From contig JAVETN010000006.1 in NCBI GenBank assembly GCA_034006035.1, positions 95,217 to 159,216 on the forward strand: a stretch of DNA of 64,000 nucleotides. The letters are read 5' to 3'. A program made the translations under genes and the position numbers. The first letter of the stretch is position 1, and each line of letters opens with the position of its first letter. This DNA comes from Desulforegulaceae bacterium. Its GTDB lineage: Bacteria > Desulfobacterota > Desulfobacteria > Desulfobacterales > JACKCP01. Below, in pieces: positions 54,124 through 63,169 of this stretch. The notes under the pieces were generated by a model that was given only the letters and a program-made list of their open reading frames with translations, made no database searches and was not told the DNA's origin.

Positions 54124-54957
54124 ATGTTTATAAAATGCTGGGGTGCTAGGGGGTCTATACCTGTTTCAGGAAAAGATTTTTTAAAATACGGCGGTGATAC
54201 AACATGTATGGAAATAAGAAGCCGTAACAATGAAATCATAATAATTGATGCTGGCACAGGAATAAGGCAGCTGGGAAACAAGCTTATATCTGAAAAAAAT
54301 TCTTCATTTAATATTCTTTTTACCCACGCTCACTGGGATCACTTAATGGGATTTCCTTTTTTTAAACCTCTTTTTCTTTCTAAAACAAAACTAAATATTA
54401 TCAGATGCCCCCACCCAGGTAAATATGCTGAAGAAATGATGACAAGGGTAATGTCACCTCCAAACTTTCCAATCAAGTATACAGACATTAAGGCAACTAT
54501 TACATATGAAGACGGTTGCCCCGGCGGGTTTAAAATAGACACAATAAAAATTGAACCCATAAACTTAAGTCACCCCAATTCCGGGTGTGGATATAAATTT
54601 AGGGAAAACAATAAAACCTTTGTTTTTCTAACAGACAATGAACTTGGCCATCTTCATGAAAATGGAAAAACACTGGAAGAGTATGCTGATTTTTCAAAAA
54701 ACTGTGACCTTTTAATTCACGATTGCGAATATACAGACAAAGACTATCTTAAAAGAAAAGAATGGGGACATTCAAGTGTAAGTCAGGTTGCAGAGCTTGC
54801 AAAGCTTGCCAAAGTAAAAAAGCTTGGGCTTTTTCATCACAACCAGGACAAAACAGACAATGATATTGATAATCTGGTTGAATCAGTTAAAAGTATCCTA
54901 AAAGGAACAGGGATAGAAGTAGTTGGGATCTTTGCAGGGATGGAAATAGAACTTTAA
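54124..54957 (+). CDS. MBL-fold metallo-hydrolase
   Basis: The 277-residue protein begins with the beta-lactamase-fold signature FIKCWGARGSIPVSG and GGDTTCMEIR. The metal site is THAHWDHLMGFPF (HxHxDH). Later metal ligands appear in NLSHPNSGCGYKF, DNELG and the final HHNQDKTDND. The ARGSIP/GGDT opening is typical of the cyclic-phosphate phosphodiesterase-like group. Cytoplasmic. AGG lies a few bases before the ATG. Substrate unknown. Confidence 0.85.
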   Translation: MFIKCWGARGSIPVSGKDFLKYGGDTTCMEIRSRNNEIIIIDAGTGIRQLGNKLISEKNSSFNILFTHAHWDHLMGFPFFKPLFLSKTKLNIIRCPHPGKYAEEMMTRVMSPPNFPIKYTDIKATITYEDGCPGGFKIDTIKIEPINLSHPNSGCGYKFRENNKTFVFLTDNELGHLHENGKTLEEYADFSKNCDLLIHDCEYTDKDYLKRKEWGHSSVSQVAELAKLAKVKKLGLFHHNQDKTDNDIDNLVESVKSILKGTGIEVVGIFAGMEIEL

Positions 54958-55011
54958 GAACCAAATTTTTAAAAAAACCTAATTATGAAAAAACAATAAT
55001 GGGAGTTATAA

Positions 55012-55755
55012 ATGAAAAACCTTATAAAACAAGCCGCCTCTAAAATAAAAAAATCAAAACTTACAATAGCACTTACAGGAGCAGGAATTTCTATTGAAAG
55101 CGGGATTCCTCCTTTTAGAGGAAAAGGTTCGTTATGGGAAAAATATGACCCCATGAAATATGCTGAAATAAATTATTTTCTTAAAAACCCAAAAGATGTG
55201 TGGGAAGTTTTTTTAAAAGATATGAAAAACACACTTATAAAGGCAAAGCCAAGCTCTGCCCACTCAGGCTTTTATAAACTCGAAAAAAAAGGATATTTAA
55301 ATTCAATAATAACCCAAAACATTGACGGCCTCCATCAAAAAGCAGGAAACACCGATGTAATTGAATTCCATGGAAGCTTTGCCAAGTTTTATTGTATGGA
55401 GTGTTTTGAAAAAATAAATCTTGAAAGCCTTGACCTATCATCTCTTCCCCCAAAGTGTAAAAGCTGTGGTGGAATTTTAAGACCTGATTGTGTATTTTTT
55501 GGGGAAAGTATTCCTCTTGACGCCCTTGAAAGGGCAAATATTCTTGCTTCTCAATGTGAAGTTGTTATTGTTGCAGGAACCTCAGCTGTTGTTCAGCCTG
55601 CATCCTCAATTCCTGTGATTGCAAAAACATCAGGAGCTTTTGTAATTGAAATAAATCCCCAATCAACTCCCCTTACAAACACTGTGGCAAATATCACTCT
55701 TTTTGGTGATTCCGGAAAAGTAATTGAGGATATTTTAACTGACATAGAAAAATAA
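55012..55755 (+). CDS. NAD-dependent protein deacylase, SIR2 family (CobB-like)
   Basis: The 247-residue sirtuin has the NAD-binding LTGAGISIESGIPPFRG, the QNIDGLHQKAG motif, the catalytic His in EFHGSF and a four-Cys zinc module (CMEC ... CKSCGGI). GTSAVVQPASSIP and EINPQSTPLT are typical of bacterial CobB. It probably removes acetyl or other acyl groups from lysines, fitting an acyl-CoA-rich metabolism. It lies 54 bp after the MBL gene. Confidence 0.95.
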   Translation: MKNLIKQAASKIKKSKLTIALTGAGISIESGIPPFRGKGSLWEKYDPMKYAEINYFLKNPKDVWEVFLKDMKNTLIKAKPSSAHSGFYKLEKKGYLNSIITQNIDGLHQKAGNTDVIEFHGSFAKFYCMECFEKINLESLDLSSLPPKCKSCGGILRPDCVFFGESIPLDALERANILASQCEVVIVAGTSAVVQPASSIPVIAKTSGAFVIEINPQSTPLTNTVANITLFGDSGKVIEDILTDIEK

Positions 55756-55775
55756 TTTAAAAAAGCAGGCGGCTA

Positions 55776-57473
55776 TCAACAAAGGATAAAAAGAGAAATA
55801 TATTTAGGATCAATGTTTTCCAGATCCACATTTCCAAGCTCTTCTTCAACAAGCTCAAACAATTCATCAAACAAAGGACCAAGTCTTTTAAGAAGAGATT
55901 CATAATTAATTTCAGCAACTCTTACAAGCCAATTTAAAAAGTCCTGCTTTTTTTCTTTCCCCGGAGTTCTTATTCCACTATCTTCAACCCAAAGCCACTG
56001 ATAAAATTCTTTAAAATTTTTTACTTTAATTGGTTCAAAAACATTTTCTTTAAGGTGGAGCCAGTCCCTTGCCCATAAAGTAAGAATAAAATTCTGCCAG
56101 TTTATAAAAAGAGTGTCTGCTTTTATTTCCTTAATTTCAAGGAGTCCTAAAAGATCATCAACAGCAATAAGCTTTTCTATTTCTTTCTCTGAATTTTTCA
56201 CCTCATCTATAGATGAAAACTCTTTATATATATTGGATGAGCTTTGATAATTATCAAAATAAACAGATGGCCAAGCAGCAATCCCCCCTACTATCCCAAA
56301 CCATTTTTCGCCAATAAAACTCAAGTCAAATGAATTGTTAAGAACAAAGGAATTTCTTTGCCAGCCTAAAACTTTTTCCCTTAAATTTCTTATAAGAGTG
56401 TTTCCTGCCTTGAAAATATCTTCGGTATAATATGATTCAAAGGCAAGTTCCAAAAATTGTTTTTCACTTGTTTTTTCATCAAGTTCACCAAGACTTTGAG
56501 CACCAATCCTTAAAATTCCAGATACTCTTTTTACAAGATCTGAAAGCTCTTTTCTTGTTCTTATTTTTTTATGTTCACCTGAAATCACCCTATTGCATAA
56601 GGAAACAAATTCAAGAGAAAAATCATCTGAATCAAGAAAATAATTATTTACAGAAAAAATATCCATAACCGCATTGGAATTGATGTTTCCCTGGTCATCA
56701 AAAAAAACAGCGGGATTTAAGTTTTTATTTTCAGATCTTTTCTTTATATTTTTTAAATCTATAGGGGCAAAAATTTCAATAGCCTCATAAAAAGGCAGGA
56801 TACCTTTTTCCTCAAGCCTTGCATTTCTAAACTTGAAAAGATGCTCTAAATGTTCAGCATTTATAACTCCTGCTGAAATAAATATAATTGATTGAAAGTC
56901 CCTATAAGATCTGTCTGCTATTCTTCCAAGAATATCAGTTACCAGGCTTTTAATATTTATTGGAAGGTTTTTGTCCTCTTTTGAATCTAAAACCTTGAAA
57001 TAAATCACATCATCAAATGTCATAAAATCAGCTGGAATTATGGAAGGATCTTCGTCGTGTTCACGGATAACCACATCAATCCTGTTTCTTAAAAAATAAG
57101 TTAGAAAATCTTCCTGATCATCTAAAAGCCAGTCAGCCAGTCTTTGAGGATCTGTCATATGGAGGACTCCCAGCCAGAAAGAAGCCTTGGTAATATCTAC
57201 TTCATCCTTTTCCCAGATTTCAAGATCTACAATATATTCCCATTGTTTTTTATTTGCTATTGATAAAACCGGGAGAAAATCTTCATACCCAATTTCATTT
57301 AAAAGCATATATAAAGATTGTTCAGGGAAAGAATGAACCAAAGGATAACTTTCATTATAATCAAGAATAGCTTCCAATGCTTTTTCAGGCTCCATTTTTA
57401 AAATGGATTCTCTTTTTTTTTGTAGAGCTTTAATTTTTTGTCCAACAATATCCAAAGCATTTTTTTTTGTCAT
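55776..57473 (-). CDS. DUF6178 family protein
   Basis: The 565-residue soluble protein has no catalytic motif I can recognise. It is rich in charged, helical segments; blocks such as LLNEIGYEDFLPVLSIANKK, WEYIVDLEIWEKDEVDITKA and MTDPQRLADWLLDDQEDFLT match what I recall of DUF6178 proteins of Desulfobacterota. It starts a leftward gene but is separated from the upstream nitroreductase by 42 bp, so it may be co-transcribed with it and rdgB. Confidence 0.75.
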   Translation of the reverse strand: MTKKNALDIVGQKIKALQKKRESILKMEPEKALEAILDYNESYPLVHSFPEQSLYMLLNEIGYEDFLPVLSIANKKQWEYIVDLEIWEKDEVDITKASFWLGVLHMTDPQRLADWLLDDQEDFLTYFLRNRIDVVIREHDEDPSIIPADFMTFDDVIYFKVLDSKEDKNLPINIKSLVTDILGRIADRSYRDFQSIIFISAGVINAEHLEHLFKFRNARLEEKGILPFYEAIEIFAPIDLKNIKKRSENKNLNPAVFFDDQGNINSNAVMDIFSVNNYFLDSDDFSLEFVSLCNRVISGEHKKIRTRKELSDLVKRVSGILRIGAQSLGELDEKTSEKQFLELAFESYYTEDIFKAGNTLIRNLREKVLGWQRNSFVLNNSFDLSFIGEKWFGIVGGIAAWPSVYFDNYQSSSNIYKEFSSIDEVKNSEKEIEKLIAVDDLLGLLEIKEIKADTLFINWQNFILTLWARDWLHLKENVFEPIKVKNFKEFYQWLWVEDSGIRTPGKEKKQDFLNWLVRVAEINYESLLKRLGPLFDELFELVEEELGNVDLENIDPKYISLFILC

Positions 57474-57515
57474 AATTTCCCCATTTAAATCTGATATTAA
57501 AAATAAAAACTGATT

Positions 57516-58100
57516 TTAGATTAAAAGAGAATCAAGTTTTATCTTAGGCACATAATGAATATTTTTTTCATCTCTATAATATTTTATTTCTTTTGAATCT
57601 TCAGCATCTTCAATTATACATTTTTCCATGGGCTTTCCAAGGGCTATAACTAAAACAGGCTCCACTCCTTGTGAAATCTCAAGATCTTTTACAAGTCTTT
57701 TTAAATTAAAAGATGCAATCATGCATCCCCCATATCCTTTGGAAACAGCATCAAGCAAAATTGTCTGGGCAGATATTCCGGTATCAAACATAAAGTGATT
57801 TCCTTTTAAAGAAATCTCTTTACAAATAACTATGTATCCTCCTGGCCTTTCGCCTTTTACGGGCCCATCAAAATCTTTAAGATAAGCTGCCCAGGAAAGA
57901 CTTGAGAACAATTTTTCCTTTTCTTTTTTCTCAAAAACAAGCCTATATCTCAAAGGCTGAAGATTTCCGGCTGAAGCTGTGTGTCTGGATGTAAAAACAA
58001 GGCCTTTTAAAAATTCCTCATCTAAATCAAAACTTTCATCAAACCTTCTAAAAGATCTATTTTTTATAACAAGATCAAAAAAAATTTCTATCTTTGGCAT
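57516..58100 (-). CDS. Nitroreductase-family flavoprotein
   Basis: The 194-residue FMN-binding protein has the nitroreductase start RSFRRFDESFDLDEEFLKGL, SAGNLQPLRYRLVF and the later GGCMIASFNLKRL and PVLVIALGKPME segments. Substrate is unknown. It overlaps the rdgB stop by 13 bp. An alternative role as a BluB- or FMN-linked dehydrogenase cannot be excluded. Confidence 0.85.
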   Translation of the reverse strand: MPKIEIFFDLVIKNRSFRRFDESFDLDEEFLKGLVFTSRHTASAGNLQPLRYRLVFEKKEKEKLFSSLSWAAYLKDFDGPVKGERPGGYIVICKEISLKGNHFMFDTGISAQTILLDAVSKGYGGCMIASFNLKRLVKDLEISQGVEPVLVIALGKPMEKCIIEDAEDSKEIKYYRDEKNIHYVPKIKLDSLLI

Positions 58101-58732
58101 TCAAAGTTCTCCTGTCTTGGAAGATTTTGTTCAATCCAGACAAGTACTTTATCAATTTCTTTTTTAATTTCTTCAAGAGCTTTTCCCCTATGACTTACCT
58201 TTGCTTTTTCTTCAACTGAAAGCTCTGCAAAAGTTTTTCCAAGCTCAGGAAATAAAAATACAGGATCATACCCAAACCCGCCTTCGCCTTTTGGCTCTTC
58301 TAAAATAACACCTTCACATTTCCCCTCATAGGTTAAAGCAGGACCTATGGGTACTGCAATTGAAATAACGCACTCAAAATAAGCTTCTCTTTTATCAATT
58401 CCACTCATATCCTTAAGAAGTTTTTTAATGTTATCTTCATCAGAGGCATCTTCACCTGAATATCTTGAAGAATGAACTCCAGGCTTTCCTCCTAAACTTG
58501 GAACAACAAGACCTGAATCATCAGCTATAGCCGGGAAGCCAAGATATCTTGCAGTAAGACTTGCCTTTTTATAAGCATTGTCATCAAAAGATTCACCATC
58601 TTCAATTATTTCAGGAATAGGCCCAAAGTCTTCAAGACTCATAATTTTCACAGGATAGCCCTCAAGAAATTTTGCCATTTCTTTTTTTTTGCCCTGGTTT
58701 TTAGTCGCAAGTACAATTATTTGTTTTTTCAT
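58088..58732 (-). CDS. rdgB: XTP/dITP diphosphatase (RdgB/HAM1)
   Basis: The 214-residue enzyme hydrolyses non-canonical purine triphosphates. Motifs present: VLATKNQGKKKEMAKFL, ADDSGLVVPSLGGKPGVHSS, RYSGEDASDEDN, GEGGFGYDPVFLFPELGKTF and KVSHRGKALEEI. Full length. Downstream overlap with the nitroreductase gene suggests a shared transcript. Confidence 0.95.
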   Translation of the reverse strand: MKKQIIVLATKNQGKKKEMAKFLEGYPVKIMSLEDFGPIPEIIEDGESFDDNAYKKASLTARYLGFPAIADDSGLVVPSLGGKPGVHSSRYSGEDASDEDNIKKLLKDMSGIDKREAYFECVISIAVPIGPALTYEGKCEGVILEEPKGEGGFGYDPVFLFPELGKTFAELSVEEKAKVSHRGKALEEIKKEIDKVLVWIEQNLPRQENFECQR

Positions 58733-58790
58733 GGTTAATACTCCGAAATTTTAAATTATTTATAATTAATCAATTTTTTAATGATAAATA

Positions 58791-60347
58791 TCATTCTTTA
58801 ATTTTCAAATTTTTCTCAGCTTTTAATACAAGAAAAAGTACAGGGATTCCAATAATTGCAGTAATCAAAAAAAACATCTGATACCCCACAGAATCAACAA
58901 TTGAACCAGAATATCCTCCAAAAAGTTTTGGAACAAGAGTCATCAAAGAACTGAAAACAGCATATTGAACAGCTGTAAACTTAATATTTGTAAGGGAGGA
59001 TAAAAATGCAACAAAAGCAGCACCAGCAAGTCCAGCAGCAAGATTATCAGCAGAAATAACCACATAAAGCATTAAGGTATTATGTCCTAAGTGGGCAAGA
59101 ACCATGAATAAAAGATTTGTTACCGACGAAAAAAAAGCTCCCCAGAATAAAATTTTTATCACTCCTTTTTTCTGAGAAAAAATTCCTCCTATAAATCCTC
59201 CTGCAATTGTCATAAAAAGACCAAAAGTTTTTACAATACCGGCTATTTCTGTTTTGGTAAACCCTAAGTCTTGATAAAAAATATTTGATACAACTCCAAG
59301 AATAATATCTGAAATTCTATAAAGTCCTATAAGAAGTAAAAGAAAAATGGCTGTATTTTTACTATATCTTGTAAAAAAGTCTTTAATTGGTTCAATATAA
59401 GTGTATTTTATCATTTCCTGATTTACAAGTTTTGTTTTCCCTAAAATATAAGCAATAAAAAACCCTGCACAAAGAGAAAGCCCAAGTCTTAAAAAACCAA
59501 TCAAAAATCCGCTTAAAAATTTAAATAAAACAAATTGATTGAAAATTTGATTTAAAAACACAGAAACAGGTTTTGTAGAATAAAATACTGAAATAAAACC
59601 AATTGCTCCTAAAACAAGAGACAGAAATGCTCCCAGATAATCATTGGATTTATATTTATAGTTTTTCTCTTTATAAGACTGAGGCTCTTTTATAAATAAA
59701 ACAGTAAGCACCCCAACAAGCATAAACATACTCATAAACAAATAAGTATACATCCATGCATTATAATTGTAGCTTCCCATTCTTGAGCCAAGAAGATCAG
59801 CCATGAAAAGAGCTCCGGCTCCGGCTGTGAGCATTCCTATTCTATAGCCGGAAATATAAGAGGAAGCCATCATAGCCTGAAGTCTTAAATGGGCACTTTC
59901 AATTCTGTATGCATCAATTACAATATCCTGAGTGGCCGATGAAAATCCAAGCAAAACTGCTGCAAAAGCCATTAAGTAAACATTGAATTGTCCCTTCGAA
60001 GGATCAGTGAATGCCATCAATACTATGGAAGAAACAATCATAAGCTGGGATAAAAAAATCCACCCACGTCTTCTGCCAAGTTTTTTTGAAAGAAAAAATA
60101 TAGGAATAACATCCACAGCAGGAGCCCAAACAAACTTGAAAGAGTAACCAAGTGCTGCCCAGCTGAAAAAAGTAACAGCAGATCTTTCAACACCTGCTTC
60201 CCTAAGCCATAAAGAAAGAGAAGAAAAAATCAGTAAAATTGGAAGCCCAGCCGAAAAACCAAAAAAAAACATGGTTATCACTCTTCTATGAAAAAAAGAA
60301 AGAAAAGCCTCTTTCCAGGTTCCTTCTTTTTTTATCTCTGCTTCCAT
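58791..60347 (-). CDS. AmpG-like MFS transporter
   Basis: The 518-residue transporter has about 12-14 helices and resembles the AmpG/SLC33 group: FGFSAGLPILLIFSSLSLWL, GYSFKFVWAPAVDVIPIF, RRRGWIFLSQLM and GFSSATQDIVIDAYRIE. AmpG imports muropeptides for cell-wall recycling. A central segment of about 100 residues contains extra helices. It lies 58 bp upstream of rdgB on the same strand. Substrate is inferred. Confidence 0.9.
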   Translation of the reverse strand: MEAEIKKEGTWKEAFLSFFHRRVITMFFFGFSAGLPILLIFSSLSLWLREAGVERSAVTFFSWAALGYSFKFVWAPAVDVIPIFFLSKKLGRRRGWIFLSQLMIVSSIVLMAFTDPSKGQFNVYLMAFAAVLLGFSSATQDIVIDAYRIESAHLRLQAMMASSYISGYRIGMLTAGAGALFMADLLGSRMGSYNYNAWMYTYLFMSMFMLVGVLTVLFIKEPQSYKEKNYKYKSNDYLGAFLSLVLGAIGFISVFYSTKPVSVFLNQIFNQFVLFKFLSGFLIGFLRLGLSLCAGFFIAYILGKTKLVNQEMIKYTYIEPIKDFFTRYSKNTAIFLLLLIGLYRISDIILGVVSNIFYQDLGFTKTEIAGIVKTFGLFMTIAGGFIGGIFSQKKGVIKILFWGAFFSSVTNLLFMVLAHLGHNTLMLYVVISADNLAAGLAGAAFVAFLSSLTNIKFTAVQYAVFSSLMTLVPKLFGGYSGSIVDSVGYQMFFLITAIIGIPVLFLVLKAEKNLKIKE

Positions 60348-60501
60348 AACTTTCCTTAATTTATATCTTTTATTCTGAATGTTTTACTTATTAACTTAAG
60401 CGAAACTTAATATTACACATTAGATATTCAATCACAAAGAAAAGATCTCAAAATTTAAGCATTTTTTACCAAAAAGATAATGAATAAAACAATAAAAAGA
60501 C

Positions 60502-60525
60502 AAAAAAGCCTGCTGGTCAACCAGG
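60502..60525 (-). terminator. Possible weak terminator
   Basis: On the minus strand CCTG...CAGG (or the alternative CTGGT-ACCAG pairing) is followed by TTTTTT. It lies between the transposase region and the AmpG-like gene and could block read-through. The stem is short. Confidence 0.35.
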
Positions 60526-60580
60526 TTACCTCATGGATATCTACAAATAAACCTTGTTATTTCAAATAGTTGAATTTTTA

Positions 60581-60641
60581 GCAGGAGCTTGGGAGCGAGT
60601 CTGAAACGAGTCTGGCTTTCTTTCTGCTGGAACTTGGAAAC
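60581..60641. repeat. Imperfect repeat element, REP-like candidate
   Basis: GCAGGAGCTTGGGAGC (60581-60596) and GCTGGAACTTGGAAAC (60626-60641) agree at 12 of 16 positions. Between them CGAGTCTG occurs twice with an 11-base period (60596-60603 and 60607-60614). The GC-richer composition differs from the neighbourhood. CTCCTGC/CCAAG-type sequences resemble short intergenic repeats found dispersed in some genomes. Confidence 0.35.
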
Positions 60642-60741
60642 TAACCCAAAAAAATTACCTATCACACAGCTTTACAAATTTTAAATTTAACTCTAATCTC
60701 TTAGATTAATCTTAATTATTTTTACAATTAAGGCTTAAAAC

Positions 60742-61052
60742 TTGAAGAACTCTATACTTAATAACCCATTTTTAATTTCAAGGGTGGACAATTCTTTTCA
60801 AACCCATCCAGATCTTAAAACTATTCATGAAAATGAATTCAAAATCCTTTATTCTGCAATAGGTGAAATAAAAAAGATAAAAACTCACAAAGCAGAGCAA
60901 TTACAACTACTGGAGCTCCGGGCTGTGAAAAAACACATCTTGCAATGAGGCTTGCAAATGAAATTTTATTGTCAAACCGGCTTTTGTTTATAAGACAGCC
61001 AAACGATAAAGATTCTGTTTTTCTTCATATTTATACAAGAATTTTAGAATAA
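60742..61052 (+). pseudogene. Broken P-loop ATPase gene fragment
   Basis: A TTG-started frame of 68 codons (60742-60948) ends at TGA. Another frame continues across that stop and reads TTGAPGCEKTHLAMRLANE then RLLFIRQPNDKDSV to a TAA at 61050-61052. GAPGCEKTH is a degraded Walker A (GxxGxGKT with Glu for Gly), expected to follow the IKKIKTHKA of the first frame. A single frameshift near 60895-60905 therefore split an ATP-binding gene, and the rest of the protein is missing. Adjacent mobile DNA supports decay. Confidence 0.6.
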
Positions 61053-61056
61053 ATGG

Positions 61057-61235
61057 TGGGAATCCAATAATTACATTCCCAAGCCAGAGCTCTGCCCTTT
61101 ACCCACATTTTTTTTCTCAGGGATATTCTTTCAAGGAATATCCCTCGCATATAATCTGTAAAAGATTATAACCTTTCCAAATTAGTTGATGTCCAACTGG
61201 AGGATCATTTTTCCTGTTCAGATATCCTCCAAGTT
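61057..61235. repeat. Cluster of five inverted repeats between the pseudogene and the transposase
   Basis: Five inverted repeats follow one another in 180 bases: TGGGAAT/ATTCCCA (61057-61063/61075-61081), the palindrome CAGAGCTCTG (61085-61094), AGGGATATTC/GAATATCCCT (61119-61128/61136-61145), TATAATCT/AGATTATA (61150-61157/61163-61170) and AACTGGAGGAT/ATCCTCCAAGTT (61195-61205/61224-61235, one bulge). None has a convincing T-tract downstream. This could be the left end of the insertion element or a structured RNA. Confidence 0.55.
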
Positions 61236-61255
61236 TTCCCACCATAACTACCATT

Positions 61256-63169
61256 TCACCAAGGCTGACAGGTTTTTTTAAGTTTTTTTTGAGCATAACC
61301 TTGAAGTACTTTTATTTCAATATCGGAAAATAATATTTCAGGCGGAAGCTCCGGAGCTTGTCTCCCCAAAAGAGTCATGAGCATAATTCGCCAGGCAACT
61401 ACAATATTTATTGCAATAGCTCTTTTTAATCTTGCTGCTTTTTTCATTGAAAGCTCTTCGATTTTACACCCTGATTTTAAAACTCTATGCCAATCTTCAA
61501 TACGCCATCTCAAACAATACCATTTTATGCATTCCAAGGCTGTTTCTGTAGATTCTATATTAATTGTTGTCAATAAAAACCATTCTACAGGGTCAATATT
61601 TTCAGGTGGATTTTCTTCCCTTAAATGTATTGCCCAAAGTTCTATAGATGTTTTACTTTTGCTGTAAGACGGTGGTTTTAAGCTTATTTTTTCAAAACTT
61701 ACTAATGCTTTTGCTGTTCGTCTTTCTTTTTTGGGTTTTGCCTTTTGAGTTCCTCTTCTTAATCTCTGACTTTGACGAGGTATCTCTATTTCAATAGAAG
61801 TTGATGCTGGGGTATTTCTTAATTTATCAAAAAGTTTATTATTTCCATTTATTTTTCTGTCAAAGGCAGCTCTTACAAGCAAATCAATTTTAATGCATTC
61901 ATTTCTATGAGTATCAAAAAGTTCATAAAAGTCTCCTTCTCTATCCATTACATTAACCAAAGCTGTTTCAGGAGTAAGTTTTTTTATTGACATGCAGTCA
62001 CGGATGCCTTTTATCCAGGAAAATATTTTTTTTGTTTCTATGGAACTGTTTCTTTCTTCATTTTTAGTTCTTTTTATTTTTTGGATTTTTGGCGATGTTA
62101 TTTCTGAACTTAATATCCCAAGAGGTAGTCCATCAGTTGTCACTGCCATGGTTGAATACATGTGAAAGCCTTTTGTAACTGCTTTTGTTTGATTTTTGCC
62201 TATTTCTCCAAGTCCGGTGCAGTTATTGAGATTATCATAATTAATTTTGGTTCCATCCTGAATACACAAAACGGTTTTTTGAGCTTTAATCCTTTGGATT
62301 GTTCTTGTTCTGTGAGGTTTTAATATATTTTCAACTGAAACGGCTGAATCATCTGGTTTGTCAATCAACCTGTAAAAACCTTTTACTTTCTTCCAGTCTC
62401 CTCCAACACATGCACTGTATGAAGCAGAGGGGTTTTTGTATATTTCTTCAACAGTCTGAATAAGTCTTTCATCCAGGCGTTTATCTCCAATATCTACTCC
62501 TGAAAATTCCTCTTTTGCCCAATCTTCAGCACTAAAGGATTCAATAGGCAGGGGCTGTAAATCTTGAGGTGCCTTTGTGCCAAATTTTTCCCTGAAAAAA
62601 TCATCAAGCTTGTAAATATAAATATCTTTGATTGTCTCTTTGAATTCGCATAATGAATCCTGACGGCCTCGGCCTTTTGTTTTTCCAACAAGCTCCCAGT
62701 TTGCAGCTTTGTAGCAAGTTCCTGAATGGCTTGTTGTATCAACAAAGCTTTCAAGAAGTAATGGTCTGTAATTGTATTTTTTATAAAAGTCTTCAGGAAA
62801 TTGCCTTACTGCCATTCCAAGAATATGGGAGGCCAGATTTTTACATTTTACACACGGCCTGATTAAAAATCTGCTTAAATTAAGAATATAATGAAGTAAC
62901 GTCTGACGCTTTGGCCAATCCCAGCCAACCCATTTATCTCTGTCTTCAACATGTAAAGCAGCAGAGCTGAAAGCAAGGCCTCCAAGACATCCATGGTCTG
63001 AACTAATGAGATACTTTATTTGTCTGCCTACAAGGTGACCTGCTTTTCTGGGATGTTCGCTTATCATTAGCTCATTCCAGATACACCTTTGCTCAATGGT
63101 TTCTACAGGAATTAATTTGATATTTTTTATTTTGCCTGCTGTATCAGGCACATTCTCAGGCTCAGGCAC
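61256..63169 (-). CDS. IS4/Tn5-like transposase fused to an N-terminal DUF4338 (DruA-like) domain
   Basis: The 637-residue protein has three parts. Residues about 10-200 match DUF4338/DruA (WNELMISEHPRKAGHLVGRQ, FVDTTSHSGTCYKAANWELV). Residues about 215-300 match the Tn5-type DNA-binding domain (EFSGVDIGDKRLDERL, DWKKVKGFYRLID). The DDE domain follows with D305 (IQDGT), D409 (MDREGDF) and the IS4 YREK signature Y551-x2-R554-x3-E558-x6-K565, so the catalytic set is intact. The first codon is GTG. The N-terminal part of DUF4338 lies in the overlapping upstream frame. DruA belongs to the Druantia defence system, but here the fusion partner is a transposase. Confidence 0.88.
   Translation of the reverse strand: MPEPENVPDTAGKIKNIKLIPVETIEQRCIWNELMISEHPRKAGHLVGRQIKYLISSDHGCLGGLAFSSAALHVEDRDKWVGWDWPKRQTLLHYILNLSRFLIRPCVKCKNLASHILGMAVRQFPEDFYKKYNYRPLLLESFVDTTSHSGTCYKAANWELVGKTKGRGRQDSLCEFKETIKDIYIYKLDDFFREKFGTKAPQDLQPLPIESFSAEDWAKEEFSGVDIGDKRLDERLIQTVEEIYKNPSASYSACVGGDWKKVKGFYRLIDKPDDSAVSVENILKPHRTRTIQRIKAQKTVLCIQDGTKINYDNLNNCTGLGEIGKNQTKAVTKGFHMYSTMAVTTDGLPLGILSSEITSPKIQKIKRTKNEERNSSIETKKIFSWIKGIRDCMSIKKLTPETALVNVMDREGDFYELFDTHRNECIKIDLLVRAAFDRKINGNNKLFDKLRNTPASTSIEIEIPRQSQRLRRGTQKAKPKKERRTAKALVSFEKISLKPPSYSKSKTSIELWAIHLREENPPENIDPVEWFLLTTINIESTETALECIKWYCLRWRIEDWHRVLKSGCKIEELSMKKAARLKRAIAINIVVAWRIMLMTLLGRQAPELPPEILFSDIEIKVLQGYAQKKLKKTCQPW

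Larger units (their letters stand above)
60348..60741. other. Intergenic region at the boundary to the accessory segment
   Basis: About 390 bases without an ORF. It holds a weak hairpin with a T-tract on the minus strand (60502-60525) and an imperfect repeat element at 60581-60641, both listed. The AmpG-like promoter must lie near its left end. Confidence 0.35.

Noticed and set aside
61377..61667. Plus-strand frame inside the transposase
   Set aside because: It is antisense to the catalytic domain and has no motif.
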